64,000 nucleotides of DNA from Pyrocephalus nanus. Taxonomy: Eukaryota; Chordata; Aves; Passeriformes; Tyrannidae. Position 1 is the stretch's first letter. Each line of letters opens with the position of its first letter. The notes under the pieces were generated by a model. That model worked only from the letters and a program-made list of their open reading frames with translations, was not told the DNA's origin and searched no databases. The DNA is taken from the NCBI GenBank assembly GCA_038380795.1, contig CM076259.1, positions 77,817,724 to 77,881,723 on the forward strand. The letters run 5' to 3'. Positions 47,500-60,500 of this stretch are shown piece by piece. The translations under genes were made by a program, and so were the position numbers.

Positions 47500-48544
47500 A
47501 CCTTGAAACAAGATTTTTGAAGCATCTGAATGGGAGAGGCCCATTTTCATGATTTGTTCCTACACCACTCATCTTTACTTTCCTTAAGCTCAACTCACAA
47601 CCTCATTCCTCTGACTTTACTTCCTCTTCCCTGCAGTACACGATATTCCGTGTCAGTACAGACTGCTACAGCTGAGTGTTGGGTCTCTGGTCTAGCCAGT
47701 GTCTGTTTGTATGTCTTCAGATCTGGAGACCCTCTCTTCCTCTTGAGGTTCCCAAATAGTGCTCAGTAGGCATCTGTCAGGCCCTGGCAGAGTGTGAAGT
47801 TATGGCATAGCCAGGGCATCCTTTTTTTCAGGTACTTGATCACATTCTTCAAGATCCTGCACTTGCTCAGGGAAGTCCCAGGCTGTTGGAGGTGACAACC
47901 CCTGTAGGTGCCTGCCCATATTCTCCCACGTGCCTTGCTACCCATACTGCCTCGGGACATACCCCTGTGTGATGTTCCTGAATAGCTGATTAACCTTAGG
48001 AAAAGCTGGAACCATTTTCTTGAAACATGCTAATAGGAATACCAAAGGATGTTCAAGATACCGAAGAGTTACTCTAAAAAGGGAGAAAACATCTACCCCA
48101 CAGAAAAAGAAGAGGAAAGTGACATTCTTTGTTTCATCCACCAATTGGTTCTTGGAGGAGAAAATGGAAAATGTGTAATTGTTTACTGTCTTCATGAGAT
48201 GGTTCCTGAAGTACAGGGAAGGCAACAGTGCAGGGCTCAAATACCAGATTAGGCTCAAGGCCAATGCTTTCATCATAGTTCTCCCAGGCAAAACACAACC
48301 AAACAATACACTGCACAGCAAATGGAGGAAGTAAAATTCAGCCTTTAACAAGCTCCGGAATTTGTTGTAGAGCAAAAAAAAAAAGGGAGTATGGCAGTGA
48401 TTAGATAAACTAATGCTATCAACAAGTAAATCAACACCGCAATCACCAACTGTTAAACAGATAATAATTATCAGTTCCCTCTAGCACACTATGGTCAATC
48501 TCTTATATCAAACCCTTCAAGCTCAACACCTTTGGGTGCCAAAA
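47500..48544 (-). mobile_element. Endogenous retrovirus leader remnant next to the 5' LTR (extent uncertain)
   Basis: Directly inside the LTR at 48545-49066. On the minus strand the sequence begins with a tRNA primer-binding-type site and continues as the non-coding leader usually found in this bird ERVL-type group. The lower boundary, where early gag-like sequence may begin, is a guess. Reading frames are broken and I assign no protein. Confidence 0.6.
48524..48541 (-). other. Retroviral primer-binding site remnant
   Basis: TGGCACCCAAAGGTGTTG on minus, three bases after the LTR end. It resembles a lysine-tRNA type site (TGGCGCCCAACGTGGGG) with several substitutions. It shows that 48545-49066 was a 5' LTR. 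Confidence 0.7.
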
Positions 48545-49066
48545 TGGACTATTGTGGTTTAACTTCACCCAGTTGCTCAGTCCCTCCTCCACAGGGGGAT
48601 AGGGGACAGAATCAGAAGGGTAGAAGTGAGAAAATCTGTGGGTTAAAATAGACAGTTTCACACGTAAAAAAAATCAAAACAAAACCAAGGAAAAGAAATT
48701 ATGCCAAAATCCCTCAACTGGTCATCACCAGCTGACCAATGCCCAGCCAATCCTCGAGCAACTGTTGTTCTGGCAAACTTTCTCCATAGTTTTTATTGCT
48801 GAGCATGACATGATACAGCATGGGATATCCCTGTGGTCAGTTGGGGTCAGCTGCCCTGGCTGTGTCCCCTCCCAACTCCTTGTGCATCCCCAGCCTGCTC
48901 ACTGGCATGGCAGTGTGAAAAGCAGAAAAGGCCTTGACTGTGTGCAAGCGCTGCTCAGCAATAGTCAAAATATCCCTGTGTTACCAATACAGTTTGCAGC
49001 ACAAGTCCAAAACACAGCCCCCTCCCAGCTACTGTGAAGAAAATCAACTCCATTCCAAAACTAGCA
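48545..49066 (-). mobile_element. 5' LTR of an ERVL-type endogenous retrovirus
   Basis: On minus it starts TGCTAGTTTTGGAATGG and ends GGTTAAACCACAATAGTCCA. It keeps GCTGAGCAGCGCTTGCACAC, AAGGCCTTTTCTGCTTTTC and the polyadenylation signal in GCAATAAAAACT. Clearly diverged from the 43.4-kb copy, so old. Followed by a primer-binding site remnant. Confidence 0.82.
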
Positions 49067-49411
49067 GAGTCCAAGTCTTTATAAATAAATTAATCCATAT
49101 TGGATACTTGAATTGCATGTTACGGAAGTAACAACAGAGAAGGGAAGCTGGTAGAGAAGGAATTATTCTGGAGGTAAAACCCCACAATTATAATCTTAGT
49201 ATATCTAAAACCAAAACAGTAGAGGGTGTGTGCATATAAATGCATCACATTAGTTTAAGTCTACAGACATTTTGTTTATAGAGTTGAGCATGTGTTAATC
49301 ATTAATACAACCCTAAGTAAACCTACAGCAATATTTTGTCAACTACAGTTAGTTGAGTTTCATAGGCCAATTTTCAGCAAGTAAGCAGAACAGTTATACA
49401 TATATTTAGAT

Positions 49412-49432
49412 GTGTGTATATATATATATATG
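49412..49432. repeat. (TA)n microsatellite
   Basis: TGTGTGTATATATATATATA and one more TA unit, in AT-rich DNA downstream of DOCK9. Confidence 0.85.
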
Positions 49433-50388
49433 TGCATATTCAATTCTGAATACATACTACATTTATGGGTTTGTTAGCAGACAAAACTCCATCAATTTGA
49501 GGTCTTAGTACAAAAAGTGTTGCGCAACTGTAGGAAACTGTCAGTTCTGCTCCCAAGGCAAAGGGGAAAAAATTAGAAGCCATCATGATGTACACAATTT
49601 CTATTAATACATGAATACAGAGATCTTCCTGAATGGCAAAACAACTTTACAGGATATATTCTCCTAATAATCAAATACCTTTTGAGGTAGGTGTTCCCAC
49701 ACAGATTTCCACAAATGAACAAAAGTGTGAAGCATATAGGGCAGAGGGGAAGAAAGGGGTCTGCCTCTTAACACAGCATTACAGGTTCGCTGTCTAGAAG
49801 TGTTTATCTCGGATTTTCTCCTTTTTAAGGAAAAGGATTTTAAACAAACAAAATTTTTTTCAGAAACATAATTGGTAAAAGCAATTTCCCTGCCAGGATG
49901 AGCTGTTTTGGAAAAACTTTTGATGAGTAATGGTAAGGTATGTGATTCATGCGACACTACAGAAAATGACAGGAACCTTATGTCATAAGGAATACATGAT
50001 TTCTACTGTCATGTGATGAAAATTTTTGAAGACTTCCTAATATTAACTGTTTTGGTGAATAACAACCTGTAGTTACAGTAACATGGTACTTGTGTCAAAG
50101 GTGATGGACTCAAAACTGATGTCTCAACTAATAACCTAAATTCCCTTTATCGACAAAGAATATGGAGTAAACCCTAGCAGTGTCTGCATCTCATGTCATA
50201 CTCAAGTTGCAAAAAGTAATTTTTTTTGATCAAGCTTTCATATTTCCCAAATGTCAGGGATAAATCTAAAATTAAAAACCAGAGCACACAGTGAGAAAAG
50301 TAACTACCTTTTTCCTTTTAATATAGATGTAATACAGAATGTTTAATTACAGCAGGACAGTGCTTCCAGTTAAATAAAATTAAAAACC

Positions 50389-50394
50389 TTTATT
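50389..50394 (-). terminator. Candidate DOCK9 polyadenylation signal AATAAA
   Basis: Canonical hexamer about 1 kb past the stop codon on the minus strand. There is no strong GT-rich element just downstream, so a more distal site may be used instead. Confidence 0.35.
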
Positions 50395-51403
50395 TCCCCC
50401 AAATATAAAATTACTAAATTAATGTCTTAAAAGAATAAGAATATGGAAAAAGCTTTAAATTATACCACCATTTACCACAGTAACCATGATTACCAATTAC
50501 ATACTCCATTGCTTTGGCAAAAAGGTTTTTTTTCTTTTAATAACTGCATATAAACCTAACATAGCAAAGACTGTATACATCTTTATATTGCACTTATTTA
50601 TATACAGGAATAAATGAACTGTAAAGTCTGCATATACTTGGAATGAGAAGATTTTCAAAATAAACTGAAAGCAGAATGGTAAGAGCTGGTATGAATATTA
50701 AAAAAATTATTAGAAATGTAATACATTTATGTACAGACTGTATGGACTGTATTAACAAACAATATGTACATAACAATTTACTACTATTGATACTGTAGTA
50801 TAATTCAGTGTTAATTAATACAGACCTTTGGTTGTATTTAGTTGTTGAGTAAGATCTAAGCTCACATACCTCCAAAATGCAACAAGGTATAAAATAAAGC
50901 ACAACAATTTGCCAAATGGTACAAAAACTACTATTGTCAGTTCCATTAAACCCCAAAAACTAGTGTCTCTGTCAAGCCCCCAAATAGTTCTTGTACTAGG
51001 AATCTCTATGTGCCATACACAAAAAAAACACCTGAATGTTACATATCTGCAAAATTACATCCCACAACACTTTTTTTTGTAATGTGCAATTCATTTTAAT
51101 AATACTTTCTAATGAAAAACAGAAGCTAACTTCAACTTTATAATTTTCCAACACGCACTTCTGCAATGACATTGTGAACACTTTTAAATTTCACCAGCAA
51201 GATTAAAAAATATATGTGCGCCTCTCTTACTCTAAAAGACTATTACCAGTAACTGCTATTTGCTAAGTGTGCTCAGACATTCGTATGAATTATGCAGCTT
51301 GCACGTGCCCAACATTTAGCTTCAAGATCATCCTGAGTTTGCACACAATGAAGCAAATCCACAAACTCCGAAAGAAATGAACATACTTTCCCTTACAAAA
51401 CAA

Positions 51404-51526
51404 TCATGCAACTGAAGAAGAACTGGGCATCCCATGAACTGTTGTGCTTGTTGGAGTCCCACTTATGGCGTTGAAAATGTGTAGCGAGTTAGGCATGACA
51501 CTGGCCTTTTCTTCAACCGGAGTGAT
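51404..51526 (-). CDS. DOCK9: DOCK9 last coding exon with stop
   Basis: [20 protein letters not shown] then [20 protein letters not shown] and TGA (51404-51406). Acceptor TTTTAAG. Human counterpart ends SSSSVV. The extreme C-terminus, a short hydrophobic end after a Ser run, is PDZ-ligand-like, which is an inference only. Confidence 0.95.
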   Translation of the reverse strand: MTPVEEKASVMPNSLHIFNAISGTPTSTTVHGMPSSSSVA

Positions 51527-54500
51527 CTTAAAAGGAAAACCACGTATTTACCAAAATGTTACGACATGAGACAAGCATTTATGAAACAGCTGATCAATTT
51601 CGTGATGTGCTGCTTATCAACTCAACCTGCCAGTACTTTCTTAACTGCACAGAACTTCTCAAGGCTGGTTACTCTATTCAGCCATCTTCTGCTAGGCAGG
51701 GGCAACAGTTATTTCTCCAATATCAGTTCTCCTAATTTAGATATTACATTGTCCTCTGTAGAGGATGCTTAGGTATTTTCTCTCATTCCTCCTTTTAACT
51801 TTCAGAAGGAGGTTCACAGTGACAACAAGCTCACTTTCTGCTCTTTTTGGGTTTTCCTTTTTTAACCTTAGACGTATGATTTGAGCATTTCTTTCTTACA
51901 GAAGGCTACCAGAACACCAAAAAGACTTAATGCTTAACAGCTATAAACATACCGATGCTATGATTAGAAATATTGTAAAAAAAAAAATAAAAGAAAGGAA
52001 TTATTAGACAAACTAAGAGAACAGAAGTAGAGAAAACTAATTACCATCCCATCTGATCATATTGGCAAGCAGCAGAAGAGAAAAAAAAGAAAAATCTGTT
52101 AAGATTCTTTTATATATATTTTAGAACGAAACATCTGCAGTTGTTAAAAACCCAGTGTTGCAATACAGCTAATGGTTTATTCGGTGACATTAGAACAAAC
52201 ACTGCAAAGCTATTTTTCCCAGGAGAGCAATAAGCAGGCACATAAAGACGACATTTTTCAAGATTTCAGTGAAAGAACCTGATGTTTCTAAGCCTTCTGG
52301 GGAGTTTTTAAAATTAGCTACTTCAGGGGAGTCTAATTTTAAAAAAAGCAAATGACAAAACCCAAAAAACCCAAAACCATCAACAGCATTGCATATTTTA
52401 ATTATTTACAACTAATTACATTTGTATAAAAAGAGCACAGTGGTAGGCTAATAGTACACATTACTGCAGTCAGGGATGTACTTTCATATTGTGCTCACCC
52501 TATCTTACATATAGCAGTTGTTTTTCTAAAAGTAAACAAAGAGAAGAAGGGGCAATGTGATTTACTCCTGAAGTTTCAGGGATTACATGTTTTTTCTTAT
52601 CAATCTTTGGAAATTCATACACCTTAGCATTTTTTAAACATACAAATGTAGCACTGAGTTCAGAGTATTTGTTCTTGTATACATATTGCCATTATATTTT
52701 TTTACTTTTTCCTGCGCCAGAGGAATGCTAATCTTGCCTTTATCATCAAACTATTTGACCAAAACACTTGCCTCTCTCTTCAAAAGGGATATTCTGTACA
52801 GCTGTCTAATTCTCTTATGTACTTTGTTCATCTTAATCATCTTTCCAATCAGTTATCCTCCTTTCTAGAACCCTCCTCTGCTTCCTGCTTTTCAATAAAT
52901 CACATTGAAAATATAGTCAAAATGTCCCATTATTGTCAGCTAAGCAATATCTTTTTCTATTTTGTGGATCTTTCAAAACTGTTTTCTTCTACATGAATAT
53001 CTGAAAGATACTGGGTTTTATGAAAAACAAAAACAAAAACACTCAACCACCTGAATTCTGGATAAACAGTATCACTTCCTATAAACTTTGTTTCACAATA
53101 TTCTCTATCATTTGGGGTTAAAAAGAGTTAGTTTTGTCCTAAGCTCTTCTCTGTGATAGGGTATGAAAACAGGAGAATGAAAATAAAGCCTAAGACCTTG
53201 CTGTATTCATGTGCTTCATCATAATAACATATCACAGAGCTACTCATAGCACAGTACCTGAGAAAACCATGTCAGGAAAGAACAAAGAGCAAGAAAGCAT
53301 GTGAAGTGAACTTTAGAAAAGCTGCACATTTCTGAACAGAAAAATGTTGCCATAGAAGTTTTGGACACCACCTAAGCAAGGGTAGAATAAAGGCAAATCT
53401 CTCAGACAATCCTACAGATAAGCTGTTATTTCATCAAGTTGACTAGATTTTTGAGCGAGTATTTCTTAGATAATAATAGAGTAATTTAGAGATGTCAAAA
53501 CTAGTAAATGGATAAAGTCACTGAACACCTAAAGGACGCTATCCTGAAAAAAAAAAAAAAGCTGGAAAATTACTAGCATGTTTAAATGCCAGATAGACTG
53601 AATGCATCAGGCAGGTCTTAAGTTTGACTTTTCCTGTACAATTTGATTTGAGTAAAGCCTACAGTTTTTTGGTATGGACAAGAGAAACTGAGAGCTTCTA
53701 CTTCTATCAACCGATTGTGCAGATTAGGATGCACTGGTTCTTAGACTAAGAAAAGTTTCTATTATGGACATACATCTAAGGAAGTCTTAAAGACTTATGT
53801 TTGAAAGGTAAAATATTATCAGAAAACACAGTTATTTCTTGAGGGCCAGAATTGTAGGTCTTGAGGTTTAAGAACTATGAACCATTCTATGGCTCTGGAA
53901 AAAAGGTTATACAAGTAACAGTGGATGAAAGAGAAGGAACCTGAAGTGATGAATAAAAATGTCAAGAAGGCAGGGATCAAGCATGAAACTTCAGCCCTTC
54001 CAGTCCTCCTGGAAATTATATCTTTGCCTTTAAAGTCAGGAGACATTTCTACTACAGCATCCAGATACAAGGTCCTATATCTCACTACACAAGAGTTCTG
54101 CTTTTCCCTGTCCCATATGTTTAGCTTGTCAGTAGTGGGCTTTCCTCAAGAAAATGTAGTTAAATACCCCTTGAAAGATGTAACTCTGTCACAAAAGTAA
54201 TTGTTTATATCTCCAAAATCTAATAAAAAAGGCTAAGTTTTCAGATCAAATCCCCCTACAGTTACCAGGAAGTACAGACTAAAATTAGCTTTTTGGGTCA
54301 CTGAATAGAGACCTCTGCAACCACACATATGAATTTAATTAAATTTGAGTTATGTTTACTATAGTCTTCCTTGCCTACAAAAAAACAGGCTGGTGCCAAG
54401 AAAATTCACAAACAGAAAAAAAAAATAAGGTCCACAATTTCATGACATGCTTATTCTCCAACAGAAAGGAAAAAAAAAGAAACAATCATTTTGTTTAAAG

Positions 54501-57500
54501 CATTACATACATTTTTCCTATTGCTTTCACACTATAGTTAAATTCTGAATGATGGTATGTATAACTTAATTTCAGCACATACTTGTTCATGCATTATTTC
54601 AGAAAGCTCTTTTGCCATTTCTCTGTAGTTGGCCTTCATTTCTTCTTGATATTCCAACTGGTCTTCCTTTATAAGTCTTTCATTTACACCCAGAGCATGG
54701 CCACAGGCTTCAACAAATTGCCTGATTTAGAGAAAATAAAGAAGTTCTCAATCAGAAATCCAAAATATTGATCTAAAATGTCAGTTTAAAGTATGTTTTA
54801 ATGCAATCAGAACACTATAAAAGTTAAAAGTTTTTAAAAAATTCTTATGGTATGAGTCTAGAAAGAAATGTAAACTTTTTCTTCCCTTTCCCCCACCCCC
54901 CAAAAAAGGCAAACCTACCACACCATACCTAAAAACTTCCTTTAGTAGCTTTACTTTATTGTCGGGGTATCTCTTAGTGTTTGTGTCATCTAAGAAAGCT
55001 CTTGCATATGCTAATGGACCAGCATTAACCTAAAAAGAACAAGAATTAAAAAATACTCAGTTATCTGACATTGTCTTAGCAATAACAGGTACTGCAGGTG
55101 TCTATTGGATTTTACTTTGTTTCACACTGAGAACACACTGATTTCAAAAAAGCTGGACTTCTAAACCAAGAAAACTGCTAGAATTGAAACGTAAGAGCAG
55201 GAGTGGTCTCTCCAGTAATCTGTAAGAACCTGTCCTGGCACAAAGAAACTACTTCAGTGATGTGGCAAAGTAACTGCAGATACTGCCCAACTCTCATCTT
55301 TGCTTACAAAATTAGGGTGTGAAAACGAGCTAAATTTAATACTGTTTGGTCTGCTTATCTATTAAAAAGAGTTTTCCAAGCTGAAAATTCCGCAATAATT
55401 CATAGATGTTTAATTGTGCTCTTATGGCAGCTACATGAAAAGTGGATTCAGTGAGTTCTGACTCATCCTTATTATTCCTTTAGATTAACAGTAAGAGCCC
55501 CTCCCTTCTTATCCCAAACACTAGCCTGACAACTTGCTGATTCTGAAACCTTGGCTTGGTGTTTTTCTCTTTTCTGTTCACCATGAAAACTGTTAATTTC
55601 AAATGATTGTGCTTACAGTTCCTTTGTTTTGAATCAGTTAAAAATAATAAGCGGCACTTTTGTCACTGCATTCTGAAGATCCTCACCATATTGATTTGTA
55701 CATGTTAAAATTACTGTTTTAAAAACATTGTTTTCTTAAGAAACATTTAAAAATTACTGTTTTTTAAAACCATGTACTCTATTTTGGGGAGCCTGAGGGT
55801 TTCTTTACATGTTCAGTTCTTGCTTGCCTTAGGCAAAAAGAAATGTTGCACAGTGAGATTTTCTGCTACTAACTTCCTCCTATATTTTGTCACTCTCTAT
55901 CTCCACAGGGATCTTAACAAACTATGTTGGACCCACTGTGGGCAGACCTACAGCTAGACCAAATATATTAATTCATCCTCCTATTCATCCACTATTTTGT
56001 CGTAGTTTCAGCTTTACACCAAAACCTGGTGGGGCTCAGACTTCAACAGATTCCAGAGATGAATCTTAATTCTTTCATGTAACTCTCTACGATCAGTGTT
56101 TATGTGACACACTTTTGGTGTTTTTTCCTATTCAGGAAGTAACTGCAAAAAATGAGAATATTTCTAATTTAGGACATTCTTGAACATACAGAATAGAAAC
56201 TAATTATAAAATCCTACTTATATAATTTTTCAGGGACAGAAGCAAACGAAATAGCTGCATGGCAAAGGTCTTACCTGAACACTGACACTTCCCTGTAGTT
56301 TCAGCTGCAATTTGATCATATCTACTTCAGTTGAAGAGCAAAGCTGCCTGAGTTCTGCAACTTTTTTACTCATTTCATCAATGGCTACTTCAATTGGGTT
56401 TAGATCAGTATGGTGCTGGTACATAACTGGAATGCGCTTTTTCACATATGGGAAACAGTGTATAGCTATAGGCAGAAACAAGTTTACTATAGTTAGGGAA
56501 AGGTTTTTGAATAAGGTGTGTTTTGAGAGAATCTTATGCTAAAATCTCATTTTGATGTAATTAGTTGCCCAATTTAATAACTTACATATTATAATCACAT
56601 ATATATAACTTATACAATTAGAAATACTAATGTACAGGGAAGCAAAACACTGAAAAATGTAAATATGCACACCTTTACATTCATTACAGCAAAGATCATT
56701 GTTATTACTGCTATGAACAACCACAAAGAAATAAACCACTGGAACTTAATTCATATGAGAACTGTAAAAAGAATTGCTTATCATTCACATATCTCCATAA
56801 GAGAAGAATCAGAAATAGCAAAGCTGTATTTTCTATTTCCTCACAAGTACTGGCCATGGACAGCTAACATTATAAAGTCACTTATTTGTTTTTACAACTA
56901 TATTAATACAGAAACTCACACTTAACAGGGACAAAACACAAAATACTCTTTTTCTAAGAACAAGGAAAGCTAGACTCCAGATTCACAATTCTTGAAACTT
57001 GAGGAAAAAAAAGACAATAATTTTGAGGATTCTCCATTGAAGAAACCAATCCGAAAAACCCAGTTATGGCTAAAAATATGAGAAAGATTTTAGCTGATAG
57101 CTAAAAAGGACTTTATTAAGTGAAATGGAAAAACCTATGCAGAACAGAATTAGACCATTTGATGCATTTAATGCGTCCATCAAAGCATTCCATTCAATCA
57201 GTACCTGTCAAAATAGTCCGTCGCTTACACTGTTCTTCTACTCCTCCTTGTCTTTTACCAGCTTGAGTAAAAGGCATCTCAAACATAAAGCGACGAATGT
57301 TATGAGTCCTTTCAAAATCTGTTTTTCTTTCTTGCAACTCTTTTTCTTCAAAGTATGGAGTTACATGCGTAACTTGAATATATGCATATTTTGAATCTAA
57401 ATCCTTAGGATTTACCTTAAAAACAAGGAAAAAAAAAATCAAATAGCTACATTGTGAATAAACTGGATTTAACAGTAGTTACACAACTTTCAGAAATTAA

Positions 57501-60500
57501 ATTTGGTCTCTTAACCTTTAAATTATTGAAAATATAGGAAATCTTCATGCCTTCACAGGGTTTTTAGGCTTTCAGTTTTCAACTATTAGGAAGACAAGGC
57601 AACTAGATGCATTACAACACAATGTGGATTTTTTTGTTGGTTTTGGTTTGTTTATTTTTTGGGTTTTTTTAAATCACTCCTGATCATTAAACCTAGTTCT
57701 TGCATTAAGTTCTCCTCTCCTTTTAAAGTTTCAATATTGAAATGCCCACCAATGCTGCACTCTCAGGCAAAGAGGCACAGAAAGTTTTGGTCTTACTGGT
57801 AGAATAAAGAACCAAAAGAGCCAGAAAATCATAATAAGAGAAAATAAAGTCTCAGGGTGAGGCAAAAATCACCATAAAGTCCGAGGTTGAGGTGTAAAAA
57901 GGGAAACATTTCCAAAGAATGACTGTGCACAAATGGGCAAGAAATATAGCTGAACCTAACACAGAATATAATCATTATCCAAATTTGTTCTAATATACAA
58001 TTACTGTTTTGAGAGGTAACACTCTAGAAATTAAGCTTTTTGGTTGTTCTAAAAGGCAACCTTAGTAGGAGATAATATTTCTGTCATGCCTTTCAAACAG
58101 CAGAGTTTTTAGACGTGTATGCTTGTGTGTCAAATGAGCAAGAGACAGTGATCCCACAGTATTTCAAGTGAATTACTGAAAGTAATATATTAGAATTTTA
58201 GAATAAAGATCATACTTTGCCAGAATCCTGAATCATTTTGACATTTTCAGATCCAAATTTGTCGGAGTAGAGTTTTTGGAGTCTTTGGGAAATTTCTGAA
58301 AGAGGTGTGAGTTTAGGCTCTTTATAGATATATTCTTTTCCATCTTCATCCTCAAAGAAACCCTGTAAAAAATGAAGTAATCAAAATCTTTGGGGAAAAA
58401 ACATTTAGGGCAACGATTGAGATGGACATAACGTGTGCGGTTCAAAGGAAATATAAACATATAACATCAGTATTCAAGCAAATGTAAATAAAGAGAAAAT
58501 AAAATCTAAGTAAAAAGTTTTCTTAAGAGAACAAAAAAAAAAACAACAGAAAAATGTAAGTCTCTACTACAACATGAGTGAAAGATAATGGAAACACAGA
58601 GTTTAATTTTTTTTAAAGTTTGTTGCAGTCTTATGGTGTGCCAAGCCTTTGAGATAAGTTTCCTTCACTTTTATTTAAAAGTGAACTTGCAGCACTGTTT
58701 CACTCACCAAAACAGAAATCTTGCCCAACAGCACTATCTGATTCACAAGTGAGTATTTTGGCAATAGTTTATATTAAAAAATTTTTCCTTCTGTAGTAAC
58801 AAAAAATTAATTCCAGAAAATCAAATTTATTTATGCAAATATCTTAATTTTATGTCGTACTATATTGGTAGATACTTCTTTATTTTATTACATAAGGTAT
58901 TAAACGTGCAAGTAAATGTTCAATAGAGTACATGGAAAGTGAAACAGGTCATTGGTTTAAAACAACAAGCCATGTTTGAGTTCATGTTTGAAACCAGAAA
59001 ACAAATATTTTTGTCATAAGCGAAACAGACAAAATAGAAAAGCACAACATATCATGTATAAACACGGGCTAGATTGACAAAAATACCCACACCAAACTAA
59101 GGTGAAATGCAGTAGTTTTTACTGCATTGCTTGCTTTGTAAGCGGTTACTGTAATTACCTCAACATCTGTTTCACTGTCTGTAAACTGGTATTGCTATAA
59201 AGTTATAAAAGACAACAGAATACATGTGAAGTTATACTGCTCAGAGTATTTTACAATTCTCCATGCTCAGCTGAACAATTAAGCAACTCGGCTACGCATG
59301 TAGAAAGTGTATTATTTGATACTGCGTGATACCATACAGATACAGAGGCATTCTAGACATATATTAGAGGACATGAAGCTGTCCAATACGCAGCCAGAAT
59401 TTTGGTTTGAAGCATGCAATATTGATGCACAGAAAAGAGTGATCTGCTCTCTAAATGGAACTTAATGTTATTTTTTGAATTGCAATGGCTATTAATGCAT
59501 ACCAATCTAAGAAGCAGCCTTGCAAACCACACTGTAGCACTACAGACATTAAGTCAATACATTGCTAAGAACTGACATTATAGAAAACTTACCGCTGCCT
59601 TAAGGTAGTAAATAAAAGAAGAGAAAGGAAAAAAGGCAAAAAATTTACTGAGGAAAATAATAAGAATTTTATCGGAATTGATAAATGTTTTAAAATAAAT
59701 TATCGATGGTGTTCAATTATTTCCTACAAGAACACATTTCTTGTGCTTTTCATGTCATGGTATCAATACAGGTGATGAAATAGTATACCTTGTAAAATAA
59801 ATTCAGGTTTTTCTTACTGTACAGAGCAAACTAATGAAAGTAAGTTATACTCACTTGTCCAAAGAATGCTACCCTGAAATAAGTTCCCAGCAGTCTCTTG
59901 CCTGTATGCATAACTTCTGTAACTTTACTGTATGCTCGATGAAGAGTGTCATATAAATGAGCAAGCCTCTAAAAATAAAACAAAACAATAACAAGGTAAA
60001 AGAGTAACGCAGAACTTTGCTACCTTAAAACAACAATAAATTATGTCCTTGTAGTTAGTAACAACTGAAAACATTGTTGTATGGAATGGCGGTAATAGGT
60101 TTAGCATTTGTATCAGAATGACAATATGCAAGAGAAATTTTTAATTATTTATATTTAAAGAAAAATATTTTTAATTATTTAAAATGAAAACAAAAATATC
60201 AACACATTTAAATTTCAGTTACAATTTTAATAGTCTTGCTCTGTGATATCCAAGGCATCATGCAGTTACGACTAGAAAATTCAGGACTTTTATTCTTGCT
60301 TAGATTTACTTATGACTAATTTAGTACCTCAAAGTCTCTCCTTTTTTCATAAATGGGAATTATAAGTTTATATATGTCAGCAATGAGTTCATAGCGTTCT
60401 GCCTTCCAGAGTCCATCAGCACACTGCTCCAACAATTCCATCAGCACATCCTACATTTGGACACACATTCAAAATGTAAACCAATTCAGTATTCATGAAA

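Larger units (their letters stand above)
49067..51403 (-). other. DOCK9: DOCK9 3' UTR and downstream sequence
   Basis: AT-rich sequence downstream of the DOCK9 stop codon. The 3' UTR probably covers roughly 50.4-51.4 kb, because an AATAAA on minus lies at 50389-50394. Its exact end is not determinable. A (TA)n tract lies at 49412-49432. Confidence 0.5.
55030..59854 (-). other. DOCK9: Internal DOCK9 introns
   Basis: Introns between the exons listed separately (55030-56274, 56466-57204, 57416-58215, 58363-59854 less the cassettes). AT-rich, no mobile element recognised. Confidence 0.75.

Noticed and set aside
47938..48375. 145-codon minus frame next to the LTR
   Set aside because: It lies in the retroviral leader, which is non-coding in this group, and shows no recognisable retroviral or host protein feature.
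43351..49066. A complete provirus bounded by the two LTRs
   Set aside because: No polypurine tract beside the 43.4-kb LTR, no matching flanking duplications seen, clear divergence between the LTRs, and no recognisable pol or env between them.
51953..51957. A 5-nt AG|CATCG|GT segment in the last DOCK9 intron that could be another microexon
   Set aside because: Although a T-rich tract precedes it, 5 nt is below the usual limit, it shifts the frame and nothing in known DOCK9 proteins matches. Chance AG..GT spacing is likely.
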